Shown here in pieces: positions 37,590 through 47,716 of a stretch of DNA of 64,000 nt; within the stretch, counting starts at the first letter, position 1; each line of letters begins with the position of its first letter. This DNA comes from Arthrobacter sp. MA-N2. GTDB taxonomy: Bacteria; Actinomycetota; Actinomycetes; Actinomycetales; Micrococcaceae. The DNA lies in the NCBI RefSeq assembly GCF_000517125.1, contig NZ_KI912155.1, positions 1,707 through 65,706 on the forward strand, in the 5' to 3' direction. The notes beneath the pieces were generated by a model. The model worked only from the letters and a program-made list of their open reading frames with translations. It was not told where the DNA came from and did no database searches. A program made the translations under genes and the position numbers.

Positions 37590-38303
37590 TCAGCCGAGCA
37601 GTTGCGACAAGGAGTCTATTTCCCTGCCCGAAAAGTCGGAGACGAGTTCGCCGGTACGGTTCAGCCAGACACCACGTAATCCGGCGGCGGTGGAGCCGTC
37701 GGCGTCGAGCAGCCGGTTGTCTCCGACGAAAAGTGTCTCAGCCGGGGTGGTGCCCAAGCGGCGGACCCCTTCCAGGTAGATGGCGGGGTCCGGCTTGGGC
37801 ACACCCACGGTGTCGGTTCCGACAAGGACCGAGACGCGGGAGAGTCCGGCGCTGTCAAGCTTGACCCTCTGGTAGTCGTGGACATTGTTGCTCACGGCAC
37901 CGTACGGAATGCCGAGAGCATCTAGAGCGTCAAGGACCGGCTTGACGTCGCTGAAGGCCCTGACATAGCTGGGCTGCAAGCGGGCATAGTCGTTGAGCCA
38001 CGTGTGGGAATCGTCGCCGCCAAGCTCGACGCCGAAATGCCCCAGCGCGGCGCGGCCCCGGAGGAGCCGCTGCTCGTTGAACGTCAGCTCGCCAGCGAGG
38101 TACCGGTCGTAGAAGTGCGTGGTTTCGTGCGTGAAGATCCGTCCGAATTTCTCCCACCCGGCCTGGTCCAGGCCGGGCAGGAGATGTTCGCTCACATCAC
38201 GCAGGGCCGTGGTCATGGCGTACTCGAGGTCCACCAGGGTGTCGTCAATATCGAACAGGACGCCCCGCACCGTGCCGAATGACTCATGAAGCGCGTTGAT
38301 CAC
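37590..38303 (-). CDS. HAD-family hydrolase
   Basis: 237 residues of the haloacid-dehalogenase superfamily: nucleophile motif FDIDDTLVD at about 17-25, SNN motif II, lysine in GVPKPDPAIY and acidic motif VGDNRLLDADGS. The cap is helical (subfamily I), as in phosphatases of small sugar or nucleotide phosphates. The substrate is unknown. It lies 12 nt after gltX and is probably co-transcribed. Confidence 0.85.
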   Translation of the reverse strand: MINALHESFGTVRGVLFDIDDTLVDLEYAMTTALRDVSEHLLPGLDQAGWEKFGRIFTHETTHFYDRYLAGELTFNEQRLLRGRAALGHFGVELGGDDSHTWLNDYARLQPSYVRAFSDVKPVLDALDALGIPYGAVSNNVHDYQRVKLDSAGLSRVSVLVGTDTVGVPKPDPAIYLEGVRRLGTTPAETLFVGDNRLLDADGSTAAGLRGVWLNRTGELVSDFSGREIDSLSQLLG

Positions 38304-38315
38304 GGCGTTCCTGAA

Positions 38316-39839
38316 CTAGCCGCGGAACGAGCGCAGGCGGATGAGCGAGGAATCCTTGCCCAGGATGACCATCGATTCAAACAACGGCGGCGAGATGCGG
38401 CGACCGGAGATCGCCGTGCGCACGGGGCCGAACGCAAGGCGCGGCTTGATACCGAGATCCTCCACCAGCGCCTGCTTGAGCGCTGTCTGGATGCTTTCTG
38501 CTGTCCAGTCCGCGAGGGGTTCCAGCGCGACCAATGCAGCGTCCAGCACCTCGCTCAGGTTCTCGGGGAGGCCCTTGCGAGCGTCGTCGGCGACGTCGAT
38601 CGCGTCGTCGTTCTTGAACAGGAAGGCGAGCATCTCCGGAGCCTCGCCCAGCAGGGTGATCCGTTCCTGGACCAGCGGTGCGGCCTCGGCAAGGATCTCT
38701 TCCTGGCGCTGGGTCAAAATCTCCCCCACGAAACCTGCGGCCCGCAGGTACGGGACGAGCCGCTCCCGGAAGTCCTCGGGAGCGAGCATGCGCACGTGCG
38801 TTCCGTTGATGGCTTCGGCCTTTTTGATATCGAAGCGCGCCGGGTTACCCAGGACATCGTGGATGTCGAAGTTGGCCACGAGCTGCTCCACCGTGAAGAT
38901 GTCCTCGTCTGCGCTCAGGGACCAGCCCAGGAGGGACAGGTAGTTGAGCAATCCTTCGCGAATGAAGCCACGTTCACGGTGCAGGAACAGGCTGGATTCC
39001 GGATCACGCTTGGAAAGCTTCTTGTTACCCTGGCCCATGACATAGGGAAGGTGGCCGAACTCCGGCATGTACTCCGCCACGCCGATGGCGTATAGGGCGC
39101 GGTACAGGGCGATCTGGCGCGGGGTGGAGCTGAGCAGGTCTTCGCCGCGGAGGACGTGAGTGATGCCCATGAGTGCGTCATCAACCGGGTTCACGAGGGT
39201 ATACAGCGGCGCTCCATTTGCGCGCACCACCGCGAAGTCGGGAACGGAGCCGGCCTTGAAGGTGATCTCCCCGCGCACAAGGTCGTTGAAGGTCAGGTCC
39301 TCGTCCGGCATGCGCAGGCGCAACACGGCATTCCGGCCCTCGGCCTTGTACTGGGCGAGCTGCTCCTCGGTGACATGCCGGTCGAAGCCATCGTAACCGA
39401 GCTTGGGATCTCGGCCAGCAGCACGGTGCCGCGCTTCGATCTCCTCGGGTGTGGAGTATGACTCGTAGATGTGACCGCCGGCCTTGAGCTTGGCGATGAC
39501 GTCTTGGTACACGTCGCTGCGCTGCGACTGGCGGTACGGCTCGTGCGGTCCGCCGACTTCAACGCCCTCGTCCCAGTCGATGCCGAGCCACTTTAGCGCG
39601 TCAAGCAGTTGGTGGTAGCTTTCTTCACTGTCACGGGCCGAGTCGGTATCTTCGATGCGGAAGATCAGCTTGCCACCGGTGTGCCTCGCGTAGGCCCAGT
39701 TAAACAGGGCTGTACGGATCAGTCCAACGTGTGGGGTTCCCGTGGGCGAGGGGCAGAACCGGACGCGGACCGGGGTTTCGGCATTCACGGCGGGAATTGA
39801 CGAAGAAAATGAAAAGTTCGACGCAGCAACAGTAGTCAT
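38316..39839 (-). CDS. gltX: Glutamate--tRNA ligase
   Basis: Class I aminoacyl-tRNA synthetase, 507 residues. The HIGH-like motif is in [19 protein letters not shown] and KMSKS-like in [11 protein letters not shown]. Actinobacteria use this enzyme also to charge tRNA-Gln with glutamate, later amidated by GatCAB; both tRNAs sit 3 kb away. ATG at 39839; GGAA is 6-7 nt upstream. Confidence 0.96.
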   Translation of the reverse strand: MTTVAASNFSFSSSIPAVNAETPVRVRFCPSPTGTPHVGLIRTALFNWAYARHTGGKLIFRIEDTDSARDSEESYHQLLDALKWLGIDWDEGVEVGGPHEPYRQSQRSDVYQDVIAKLKAGGHIYESYSTPEEIEARHRAAGRDPKLGYDGFDRHVTEEQLAQYKAEGRNAVLRLRMPDEDLTFNDLVRGEITFKAGSVPDFAVVRANGAPLYTLVNPVDDALMGITHVLRGEDLLSSTPRQIALYRALYAIGVAEYMPEFGHLPYVMGQGNKKLSKRDPESSLFLHRERGFIREGLLNYLSLLGWSLSADEDIFTVEQLVANFDIHDVLGNPARFDIKKAEAINGTHVRMLAPEDFRERLVPYLRAAGFVGEILTQRQEEILAEAAPLVQERITLLGEAPEMLAFLFKNDDAIDVADDARKGLPENLSEVLDAALVALEPLADWTAESIQTALKQALVEDLGIKPRLAFGPVRTAISGRRISPPLFESMVILGKDSSLIRLRSFRG

Positions 39840-39876
39840 AATGGTTCCAACTTTACCGCTTGCTGCACGGCCGCTT

Positions 39877-39913
39877 TTGCCTGCTGCTTGACGGGGCGCC
39901 GAGCAGCAGGCAA
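39877..39913 (-). terminator. Hairpin between FAH gene and gltX
   Basis: Perfect 12-bp stem TTGCCTGCTGCT with its complement AGCAGCAGGCAA and a 13-nt loop, just after the stop of the FAH gene. It is followed on the minus strand by AAGCGG and not by T, so a terminator or processing role is tentative. Confidence 0.5.
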
Positions 39914-39924
39914 GCAGTCAACCC

Positions 39925-40701
39925 TTAGCGGCGGACGACCGGGTTGGACAATCGTCCGATGCCTTCGATCTCGATCTCGTAGCGATCGCCTTCCTGGAGC
40001 AGGCCGACGCCGGCTGGCGTACCCGTCATGATGACGTCGCCCGGAAGCAAGGTGAAAGCCTGCGAAACGATCGACACCAGTTCGCGCACGCTACGGATCA
40101 TTTGCTTGGTGCTGCCGTCCTGGCGGAGTTCGCCATTGAGCCAGCCCTTGATAGCGAGGTCCTCGGGGTCAAGTTCCGTCTCGATCCACGGTCCCAAGGG
40201 AGCCGAGGTATCGAAGCCCTTGGCACGCGCCCACTGCAGGTCTGTCTTTTGGACGTCGCGTGCAGTGAGGTCGTTGCCGCAGGTGTAACCGAAAATGACA
40301 TCGTCCACGCGATCTTCCGGGACGTCCTTGCAAATGCGGCCAATGACCACGCAGAGTTCGGCTTCAAAGGAAACTTCCTCGGAGAACTCAGGCAGCACGA
40401 TCGGATCGTTGGGGCCCACAACAGCCGTATTCGGCTTCAGGAACAGCAGGGGGTGCTGGGGAACTTCATTGCCCAATTCCCGGGCGTGCTCCGCAAAGTT
40501 CCGGCCAACGCCGATCACCTTGCTGCGCGGAATGATCGGGGCCAGCAGGCGCACGTCTTCCAACTTGTGGCGGACCAAAGTACGCTCGACGCCGTTGAAG
40601 AAGGGATCGCCATGGATGACAGTGATCATTTCACTGCCAGGCTCACCTTCGACGACGCCGTAGACGGGATCAGAATCAACAACAAACCGGGCGATACGCA
40701 T
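39925..40701 (-). CDS. Fumarylacetoacetate hydrolase family protein
   Basis: 258 residues. FAH fold with metal ligands in FEAELCVVIGR (ExE) and GYTCGNDLTARDVQ, and LPGDVIMTGTPAGVGL near the end. Members act as acylpyruvate hydrolases, oxaloacetate decarboxylases or degradation-pathway isomerases, so the substrate is open. The ATG lies 7 nt after TACCCT (40714-40709). The same order (gltX next to an FAH gene) is found in M. tuberculosis. Confidence 0.88.
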   Translation of the reverse strand: MRIARFVVDSDPVYGVVEGEPGSEMITVIHGDPFFNGVERTLVRHKLEDVRLLAPIIPRSKVIGVGRNFAEHARELGNEVPQHPLLFLKPNTAVVGPNDPIVLPEFSEEVSFEAELCVVIGRICKDVPEDRVDDVIFGYTCGNDLTARDVQKTDLQWARAKGFDTSAPLGPWIETELDPEDLAIKGWLNGELRQDGSTKQMIRSVRELVSIVSQAFTLLPGDVIMTGTPAGVGLLQEGDRYEIEIEGIGRLSNPVVRR

Positions 40702-40758
40702 GGTCTCTAGGGTACCGTCCGCAAGAGGCCAGCACGCGCGGGGCTGCGGAAGTGTCCG

Positions 40759-41541
40759 CTAGCCGCGCAGATAGTCCAATTGCGCCGCCACCGAGGTTTC
40801 AGCTGCCCACCGTACGGAAGGATCGACGTCGGGGTACACCGCATCGGTGACGGCCTGGACCTCGGCGTGGGCCCCGAGTCTGACCAGGGCTTCACGGATC
40901 TGCTCAAGGCGCATCACCCTGTGCGCGCGATACTCGCGGCATACCGCGTCCACAGCCGGCAGGACCGGACCGTGTGCGGGCAGCAGGGTTGCCGGACCGA
41001 GGCTTTCGAGCGTGTCGAGGCTCAAGAGGTAATCCCCGAGCCTTCCGTCGGGATAGTCAAGGACTGTGGTGCCCCGACCCAGGATTGTATCGCCGGTCAG
41101 CACGGAGCCATCTGGTCCGTCGCCCGGAAGGTGGAAGCAGACTGAATCCGAAGTATGGCCAGGCGTAGCAAGGACGCGGATTTCGACGCCTCCCGCCTCA
41201 ATGACCTCGCCGCCGCGCAGCGGTTCGCCACCGTGGCAGTGTGCCGGATCCGCCGCGCGGACGGGAGCGCCCGTGAGTTCGCGGAAGCGCGCGGACCCCT
41301 CAGTGTGGTCTTTGTGGCGATGGGTGATAATGACGAGCTCAACCATTCCACTGGCGGCCAGGGCCGCGAGGTGCGGTTCGTCGAGCGGCCCGGGGTCGAC
41401 GACGACAACTCCCGCAGCGTCCGGGGCGGCGATGACATACGAATTGGTGCCGTCAAGACTCATCGGACCCGGATTGGGTGCCAGCCGAAAGCGGGTGAGG
41501 GAACTGCTGTTCTTGAACGAGGCGTCATTGACCGGATTCAC
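40759..41541 (-). CDS. Metallo-beta-lactamase fold hydrolase
   Basis: About 260 residues. Zinc-binding THRHKDH (HxHxDH), the ATPGHTSDS loop, GDTILGRGT and LPAHGP are the metallo-beta-lactamase family motifs. It resembles LACTB2-type hydrolases with a C-terminal winged helix; substrates in the group include thioesters and RNA, unproven here. I use GTG 41541, 6 nt after CAAGAT (41553-41548), because the longer in-frame N-terminus to 41616 is Cys/Arg-rich and unlike the family. Confidence 0.82.
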   Translation of the reverse strand: MNPVNDASFKNSSSLTRFRLAPNPGPMSLDGTNSYVIAAPDAAGVVVVDPGPLDEPHLAALAASGMVELVIITHRHKDHTEGSARFRELTGAPVRAADPAHCHGGEPLRGGEVIEAGGVEIRVLATPGHTSDSVCFHLPGDGPDGSVLTGDTILGRGTTVLDYPDGRLGDYLLSLDTLESLGPATLLPAHGPVLPAVDAVCREYRAHRVMRLEQIREALVRLGAHAEVQAVTDAVYPDVDPSVRWAAETSVAAQLDYLRG

Positions 41542-41680
41542 TTCTCCATCTTGGCACACGACACATGGCCGGGCGTGTGAACAGGGAGCCCGCTGCCGAA
41601 AGCCAGGACGGCACACGACGTAGCATGGTGCAAAGCACTCGGACAGTTGCGGACGTGAAAAGTTGCAGGGGGCGGTCGAA

Positions 41681-42418
41681 TTGTTGCGGACTCACACCCG
41701 GCGCGGAGGACTTCTCCGGACGACGGCGATCGCCGGCGCTTGCCTCTCCATCCTCGCCACCCTCAGTGCTTGCTCGTCCGACACGGGACCCCGGTCCACG
41801 GCAACCTCATCCCGGCCCACGGTGGTGATCATTGGAGATTCCCTCAGCACCGGGCATGGCACCTCCCCCGCTGATGCCTGGCCGACCCTCATGGAGAACG
41901 ACCCCGCCTTTCAACAGCTCCAGGCAACAGTGGTCAATGCCGCGAAGGATGGCAGCGGCTATGTCAGCGTCGGCCAGGACGGATCGACCTTCGGTTCGCA
42001 AGTGGACACGGCGGTAACTGACACGACGCGCTTGGTGCTTTTCTTCGGTTCCGAAAATGACATGGGTACAGCCCCCGGAGAAACCGAGATTGCGGCGTCG
42101 CAGGCCTTCGCCTCGGCCAAGGCGCGGGCTCCCCTCGCCGACATCGTGGTGGTCGGTCCGCCGTCGTATACGGGCATGCCCGAGCAGGAGAGACTGGACA
42201 TCCGCGACCAGGACCAAGCCGCTGCCCTGAGAGCAGGCGCCGACTTCGTCGATCCGATCAACCTCGGGTGGATCATGAACGATGCCGAGAACCTCATTGG
42301 TCCCGATGGCGATCACCCCTCGAAAGCCGGGCAACAATATCTGCAGGCCAAGATGGAATCCCTCATCGAACCGTTGCTCCGTGGGTCCCGGCCCGCGGAA
42401 CAACCGGTCCCCCGGTGA
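41681..42418 (+). CDS. SGNH/GDSL-family lipoprotein hydrolase
   Basis: About 245 residues. Signal peptide with lipobox LSAC places it outside, anchored by lipid. Block I IGDSLSTGHG gives the nucleophile Ser, FFGSENDMG resembles the Asn block, and DGDHPSKAG gives catalytic Asp and His. Esterase or acylhydrolase on an envelope substrate is the likely activity. TTG 41681 follows AGGGGG by 8 nt; TTG 41663 is an in-frame alternative. A TAGCAT box at 41621-41626 could be the -10. Confidence 0.75.
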   Translation: MLRTHTRRGGLLRTTAIAGACLSILATLSACSSDTGPRSTATSSRPTVVIIGDSLSTGHGTSPADAWPTLMENDPAFQQLQATVVNAAKDGSGYVSVGQDGSTFGSQVDTAVTDTTRLVLFFGSENDMGTAPGETEIAASQAFASAKARAPLADIVVVGPPSYTGMPEQERLDIRDQDQAAALRAGADFVDPINLGWIMNDAENLIGPDGDHPSKAGQQYLQAKMESLIEPLLRGSRPAEQPVPR

Positions 42419-42424
42419 AACGAC

Positions 42425-42460
42425 GACGGCGGCACGCCCACCGAAGCGGGGGCCGCCGTC
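42425..42460. terminator. Hairpin between SGNH gene and ilvE
   Basis: GACGGCGGC (42425-42433) and GCCGCCGTC (42452-42460) pair perfectly around an 18-nt loop between convergent genes. Confidence 0.55.
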
Positions 42461-42484
42461 GGGCAGTCCAGAAGCCGTTAAGTC

Positions 42485-43597
42485 TTAGGCGAGGCGGGTC
42501 AGCCAGCCGTGCTTGTCCTGGATCGTTCCAGTCTGGATGCCGAGCAGCTGCTGGCGAATGGCCATGGTGGTTTCTCCGGCCGTCGCATCTTCAGAGCCGA
42601 TGAACTCGGTCTTGTCCTTGAGCACACCGATAGGCGTGATGACGGCCGCGGTTCCACAAGCGAAGACCTCGGCGATCTCACCGGAGGCCACGCCGTCGCG
42701 CCATTCAGCGAGGGTGATCTTGCGCTCGGAAACCTCGCGGCCCATGTCTTTTGCGACCTGGATGACAGAAGAACGGGTCACGCCTTCGAGGATCGTTCCG
42801 GTCAGCGCTGGAGTGACGAGAGAACCGTCCTTCATGACGAAGAACACATTCATGCCACCGAGTTCCTCGACGGCATCGTCGTTGAACGGGTCCAGGAAGA
42901 GGACCTGCTTGCAGCCGTTCTCCTCGGCCTCCATCTGTGCGATCAGGGAGGCAGCGTAGTTTCCACCACACTTGGCCGCACCGGTGCCGCCGCGACCTGC
43001 GCGGGCGTATTCGCGGGAAATCCAGATGGATACCGGCTTGAGCTCGCCGCCGAAGTAGTTGCCTGCCGGGGAAGCGATGACCCGGAAGGAGACCTCGCGT
43101 GCTGCGCGGACACCCAGGAATGCCTCGGTGGCAATCATGAACGGGCGCAAGTATAGGGCTTCACCGTCGCCGGAAGGGACCCATTCCTTGTCTGCCTGCA
43201 CGAGTTCGCGGATGGCGCCAAGGAAGTATTCCTCCGGCAGTTCCGGGAGGGCCAAGCGCCGGGCGGACTTATTCAGGCGCGCGGCGTTGGCCTCGGGGCG
43301 GAAAGTCCAAATGGAGCCGTCAGCGTGGCGGTATGCCTTAAGGCCTTCGAAGATCTCCTGGCCGTAGTGCAGCACCGCTGCCGAAGGATCCAGTGAAATA
43401 GGCCCGTAGGCCTCTACCCGCGCGCTGTGCCAGCCGCCCCTGCCCTCTGCGTCAACGCTGTAGTCGACAATGACGGTGTTGTCGGTGAAGTAGTCGCCAA
43501 ATCCCGGGTGTGCCAGGATCGCTGCACGCTCCTCAGCAGACTTCGGGGTCTCCGAGAGCTGCTGGCTGAATTCGACGCCGTGGGCAGTCTGAGTCAT
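42485..43597 (-). CDS. ilvE: Branched-chain amino acid aminotransferase
   Basis: Last step of isoleucine, valine and leucine synthesis. 370 residues, class IV aminotransferase fold. PLP lysine in GTGAAKCGGNYAAS; YLRPFMIATEAFLGV and EVFACGTAAVITPIG are family blocks. GGAGGAAA precedes the ATG at 43597. Located with leuB, though separated by 116 bp. Confidence 0.95.
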   Translation of the reverse strand: MTQTAHGVEFSQQLSETPKSAEERAAILAHPGFGDYFTDNTVIVDYSVDAEGRGGWHSARVEAYGPISLDPSAAVLHYGQEIFEGLKAYRHADGSIWTFRPEANAARLNKSARRLALPELPEEYFLGAIRELVQADKEWVPSGDGEALYLRPFMIATEAFLGVRAAREVSFRVIASPAGNYFGGELKPVSIWISREYARAGRGGTGAAKCGGNYAASLIAQMEAEENGCKQVLFLDPFNDDAVEELGGMNVFFVMKDGSLVTPALTGTILEGVTRSSVIQVAKDMGREVSERKITLAEWRDGVASGEIAEVFACGTAAVITPIGVLKDKTEFIGSEDATAGETTMAIRQQLLGIQTGTIQDKHGWLTRLA

Positions 43598-43713
43598 GTT
43601 TCCTCCAGTCGGCTACCTGGCAGAGCGAACCAACTCTTGGAGGATATGGTTCAGCGACGGACCACGGCAGCAGGTAAATAATTCAAGTAAAGCTTACTCC
43701 TGAGTACAGGGGC

Positions 43714-44778
43714 CTAAAGTGCGGCTGCGATAGCGTCGCCGATGGCCGCGGTGCTGCGGGTTTCGCCGCTGCGGCTTTCGATATCGGCCACGACGGCGGC
43801 TTCGATCCTGCGGGCGGCCTTGGTGTAGCCAAGGTGGTCCAGCAACAGCGAAGCCGACAGGATGGCGGCGGTGGGGTCCGCTTTCTGTTGGCCGGCGATG
43901 TCCGGGGCGGAGCCATGCACAGGTTCGAACATGGACGGAGCGGTGCGGTCCATGTTGATGTTGCCCGACGCTGCCAGACCGATGCCGCCGGTGATGGCCG
44001 CGGCGAGGTCGGTGATGATGTCCCCGAAAAGGTTGTCGGTGACAATCACATCGAAGCGGGAGGGATCGGTCACCATGAAGATCGTCGCAGCGTCAATGTG
44101 GAGGTAGTCATGGGTGGCCTCGGGAAATTCCTTGGCCACAGCCTCAACAGTGCGCTTCCACAAATGGCCCGCAAAGACCAGGACGTTGTGCTTATGGACG
44201 AGGGTAACGTGCTTGCGGGGCCGCTCGCTGGCGCGGCGGAAGGCGTCCCGGACAACGCGTTCTACGCCGTGGGCCGTGTTGAGCGATACCTCGGTGGCGA
44301 CCTCATGGGGGGTCCCGCCACGCAGCGTGCCGCCGTTGCCGACGTACGGCCCCTCGGTGCCTTCGCGGACCACGATAAAATCGATGGTGCCGGGGTTCGC
44401 CAGGGGGCTGCCCACCGTGCCGTAGAGTCGCGAGGGGCGCAGATTCACGAAGTGGTCCAGGCTGAAGCGAAGCTTGAGCAGCATCTCGCGCTCAATGATG
44501 CCGGAAGGAATGCGGGTGTCCCCCGGGGCTGCACCGACGGCTCCGAAAAGGATGGCATCGCGGGTGCGCAGATCGGCAAGGACCTCGTCCGGGAGTGTCT
44601 CCCCGGTTGCAAGCCAGTGCTGGGCTCCCAGCTTGTATTCGGTCTGTTCCAAGGTGACGCCTTCTTCGGCAACAACCTTTTCAAGGACCTTGAGGGCTTC
44701 GGCAATGACTTCGGGGCCAATGCCGTCGCCGGGAATGACAGCCAGGTTGATCGTTGCGGCGGGTTGCGTTGCGCTCAT
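43714..44778 (-). CDS. leuB: 3-isopropylmalate dehydrogenase
   Basis: NAD-dependent oxidative decarboxylation in leucine synthesis. 354 residues from ATG 44778; the in-frame TTG at 44814 would add 12 atypical residues. [24 protein letters not shown] and [22 protein letters not shown] are the beta-decarboxylating dehydrogenase motifs. No strong ribosome-binding site is visible. Confidence 0.95.
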   Translation of the reverse strand: MSATQPAATINLAVIPGDGIGPEVIAEALKVLEKVVAEEGVTLEQTEYKLGAQHWLATGETLPDEVLADLRTRDAILFGAVGAAPGDTRIPSGIIEREMLLKLRFSLDHFVNLRPSRLYGTVGSPLANPGTIDFIVVREGTEGPYVGNGGTLRGGTPHEVATEVSLNTAHGVERVVRDAFRRASERPRKHVTLVHKHNVLVFAGHLWKRTVEAVAKEFPEATHDYLHIDAATIFMVTDPSRFDVIVTDNLFGDIITDLAAAITGGIGLAASGNINMDRTAPSMFEPVHGSAPDIAGQQKADPTAAILSASLLLDHLGYTKAARRIEAAVVADIESRSGETRSTAAIGDAIAAAL

Positions 44779-44897
44779 GTTTTCAGACTGCCAAGGTATC
44801 CATATGCTGGTCAAAATCGTCTCACTATTTGATCGCTCACCGTGTTGTCCACCCAGGGTCGGATGCGGCGTCCCAGCGCCGCCGATAGGGTTCTTGG

Positions 44898-46082
44898 GTG
44901 AACAGACGGCACGCGATATACAACTGGCTCCGGAGCAATCCCTTCAAGGTGGACTTGGCCGCGATGTTGCTGCTTCTCCTGCTCCTTGGCCCCACTTACC
45001 TCGTCGCCGGGCGGCCAGAAGAATTCCTGGTTTCGTGCGCCCTCATCTTGCCCCTCGCTTGGCGACGCGTCCGCCCGGTGTATGCGGCCGCCGTCGTGGT
45101 CCTCGTCTGCCTCATCCAATGGGCGCTGGCCATCACGCCGGTCGCCGGACAAGTTGCCGTGCCGCTCGTCATCTATGCGACTGCTGCCTACGGCCCCACT
45201 TGGGCGAGCCGCGCGGTGTTGGGCTTGGGACTCGCGGGCAGCGTCATGCTGACCACCCGCTTGTACTCGAACTCACCCGAGATCGGGATCCTCGACCTGA
45301 CCATCGGCGCCCTCTATACGGTACTGATATCGCTCTTGGTCCTGGTCAGTTGGACGATCGGCGATCTCACCAGGGTCCGCAGGCTTCAGCTTCAAGCGCT
45401 CGAAGACCGCGCCCGGCGCCTTGAGATCGAGCATCAACAGGAACGTGAACTGGCTGCAGCCGACGAGCGATCGCACATCGCCCGGGAAATGCACGACATC
45501 GTGGCCCATTCGCTTTCGGTCATCATCACCCAGGCCGACGGTGCCCGCTACGCCGCAGCCGCCAATCCAGCCGTTGCCACGGATGCCCTCGCCACCATCG
45601 CCGCCACGGGCCGCGGTTCCCTCGGCGAAATGCGCCGGCTGCTTGGCGTGCTCCGCTCCGACGAGGCTTCCCCCACCCGTCCGCAGCCGGGGCTCGGCGA
45701 TCTCGACGAGCTGCTCCTCGGCTTCCGTGCCGCTGGCCTGCAATTCTCCTTCGAACAAAGCGGCACACCGCGGCGCCACTTGCCGCCGGGCGCCGAACTC
45801 ACCGCCTACCGGGTGGTGCAGGAAGCGCTGACCAACGTCATCAAACACGCCGGGCCCCGGGCCTGCGCCACGGCATCCCTGGAATGGCAGTCACGCGGGC
45901 TCCACATCGACGTGCACGACGACGGCAGGGGCGCCGCCGCCGAACCGCCCCAGGGCGGCGGCGGAAAAGGACTGCTCGGCATGGCCGAACGCATCTCCCT
46001 TTACGATGGTTCCTTGGCGGCCGGCCCGGCGACGGGCGGCGGCTTCCACCTTTCCGCTTTCATCCCCTATTCGGAGGCCTAA
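44898..46082 (+). CDS. Sensor histidine kinase (HisKA_3 type)
   Basis: 394 residues. Several transmembrane helices up to about residue 155, a short linker coil, the HisKA_3 dimerisation domain with phospho-acceptor His199 in [13 protein letters not shown], and the ATPase domain with [10 protein letters not shown] (N box) and [13 protein letters not shown]. Typical of DesK/LiaS-like kinases that work with NarL-family regulators. GTG 44898 lies 6 nt after TAGGGT (44886-44891). Partner of the next gene. Confidence 0.92.
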   Translation: MNRRHAIYNWLRSNPFKVDLAAMLLLLLLLGPTYLVAGRPEEFLVSCALILPLAWRRVRPVYAAAVVVLVCLIQWALAITPVAGQVAVPLVIYATAAYGPTWASRAVLGLGLAGSVMLTTRLYSNSPEIGILDLTIGALYTVLISLLVLVSWTIGDLTRVRRLQLQALEDRARRLEIEHQQERELAAADERSHIAREMHDIVAHSLSVIITQADGARYAAAANPAVATDALATIAATGRGSLGEMRRLLGVLRSDEASPTRPQPGLGDLDELLLGFRAAGLQFSFEQSGTPRRHLPPGAELTAYRVVQEALTNVIKHAGPRACATASLEWQSRGLHIDVHDDGRGAAAEPPQGGGGKGLLGMAERISLYDGSLAAGPATGGGFHLSAFIPYSEA

Positions 46083-46085
46083 GAC

Positions 46086-46799
46086 ATGGCGACAGAGCAC
46101 CTTCCCATCCGAGTGGCACTTGTTGACGACCAACATTTGGTGCGCTCCGGATTCGGAATGCTCATCAATTCGCAGACGGATCTGCAAGTGGTTGCCGAAG
46201 CAGGCAACGGTATTGAAGCCGTCCAGGCCCTCTCAGCCACGAGCGCCGACGTCGTCCTCATGGACGTGCGCATGCCGGGAATGGACGGGATCGAGGCCAC
46301 TCGCCGCATTCTGGAGCACGCCGCCGCCCAGCCCGACGGATCCCGACGCCGAGACATCAAGATCGTGGTCCTGACCACCTTCGATCTGGACGAATACGCC
46401 TTGGCCGCCATCCAGGCTGGCGCCAGCGGCTTCCTGCTCAAGGACGCGCCGCCGGAGGAACTCCTCGAGGCCATCCGCACCGTACACCGCGGTGACGCCG
46501 TCATTGCTCCTTCCACGACACGCAGGCTCCTGGACCACGTTGCGCCGATGCTGCGCGCCCAGACACCGGAGCAGGAAGGGCACGCTTCCGCGGTCGAACG
46601 CCTCACCGCCCGCGAGCGCGAAGTGTTCGAGCTCATCGCGCAGGGGCACTCGAACCCCGAGATCGCTGCGCGCCTCTTCCTGTCCGAGGCGACCGTGAAG
46701 ACCCACGTCGGCCGCATCCTCGCCAAGCTTGACGCCCGCGACCGGGTGCAAATCGTGGTGATCGCGTACGAGACCGGGGTGGTCTCACCCGGGAATTGA
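46086..46799 (+). CDS. NarL/LuxR-family response regulator
   Basis: 237 residues. Receiver domain with phospho-acceptor Asp60 in VVLMDVRMPGMDG and VVLTTFDLDEYAL. The C-terminal LuxR helix-turn-helix is LTAREREVFELIAQGHSNPEIAARL. It begins 3 nt after the kinase stop. The adjacent ABC exporter is the likely target, by analogy with envelope-stress systems. Confidence 0.94.
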   Translation: MATEHLPIRVALVDDQHLVRSGFGMLINSQTDLQVVAEAGNGIEAVQALSATSADVVLMDVRMPGMDGIEATRRILEHAAAQPDGSRRRDIKIVVLTTFDLDEYALAAIQAGASGFLLKDAPPEELLEAIRTVHRGDAVIAPSTTRRLLDHVAPMLRAQTPEQEGHASAVERLTAREREVFELIAQGHSNPEIAARLFLSEATVKTHVGRILAKLDARDRVQIVVIAYETGVVSPGN

Positions 46800-46849
46800 G
46801 CCTCGTCTAGACGGGCTTCGTACCGACGGCGCTCCAACCAACGAGGATT

Positions 46850-46875
46850 CCGGCTCAGACCACGGTATGAGCCGG
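46850..46875 (+). terminator. Small hairpin after the response regulator
   Basis: CCGGCTCA and TGAGCCGG pair perfectly around a 10-nt loop, 50 nt past the stop. Without a U-tract; a separate leaderless promoter (TAGCGT, 46926-46931) serves the following ABC gene. Confidence 0.4.
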
Positions 46876-46937
46876 GCCTGCCGATAATCCCCCCGCAGCC
46901 CGATCCGGATGCCCTTGCTGAGAAATAGCGTGGAAGC

Positions 46938-47714
46938 ATGACGACTTTCGCTTCGCCCCCTCGAAACGCCGGCCCCGAGCCGTTACCCCCGGCCCCCGCC
47001 GTCGAAGCCTTCAATGTATCGAAAGGCTACGGTCTGGCAGACACCCGGGTCACAGCCCTCGCCGATGTCAGCGTCAGCTTCGAAGCAGGCCATTTCACCG
47101 CCATCATGGGACCTTCCGGATCCGGCAAGTCCACCCTCATGCACTGCCTCGCGGGACTCGACACCGCGGATTCCGGCAGGATCGTGCTCGGCGGAACTGA
47201 GATCACACAACTCAACGACCGGGAACTCACCTCGCTGCGGCGAGAACGCATAGGCTTCGTCTTCCAAGCCTACAATCTCGTTCCAACGCTCACGGCCGAA
47301 CAAAACATCAAACTCCCGCTGGCGCTTGCCGGAACCACCGCGGACTCCGAGTGGTTCAGCGACGTTGTGGGCACCCTCGGACTCAAGGACCGGCTTACGC
47401 ACCGCCCCCATGAGTTGTCCGGTGGGCAGCAACAGAGGGTCGCCGTCGCACGCGCTTTGCTTACCCGTCCCGACGTCGTCTTCGGCGACGAGCCCACCGG
47501 AAATCTGGACTCGAAGTCCGGCGGTGAGGTCCTGGCCCTGTTGCGGCGCAGCAGCAAGGAACTGGGCCAGTCCATCATCATGGTGACTCACGACCCCGTG
47601 GCTGCGAGCTACGCTGACCGGGTAGTGCTGATGAACGACGGCGGGCTGGTGGGCGAACTGCTGGATCCCACCGCAGAATCGGTTCTCTCAGCTCTGGGCA
47701 AGCTGGGGGCCTAG
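46938..47714 (+). CDS. ABC transporter ATP-binding protein (MacB/LolD type)
   Basis: 258 residues. Walker A GPSGSGKST, Q-loop FVFQAYNLVPTLTA, signature LSGGQQQRVAVARAL, Walker B VVFGDEPTGNLDS, H-loop THDP. The family energises FtsX/MacB-type permeases, one of which starts 2 nt downstream. ATG lies 6 nt after TAGCGT. Confidence 0.94.
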   Translation: MTTFASPPRNAGPEPLPPAPAVEAFNVSKGYGLADTRVTALADVSVSFEAGHFTAIMGPSGSGKSTLMHCLAGLDTADSGRIVLGGTEITQLNDRELTSLRRERIGFVFQAYNLVPTLTAEQNIKLPLALAGTTADSEWFSDVVGTLGLKDRLTHRPHELSGGQQQRVAVARALLTRPDVVFGDEPTGNLDSKSGGEVLALLRRSSKELGQSIIMVTHDPVAASYADRVVLMNDGGLVGELLDPTAESVLSALGKLGA

Positions 47715-47716
47715 GA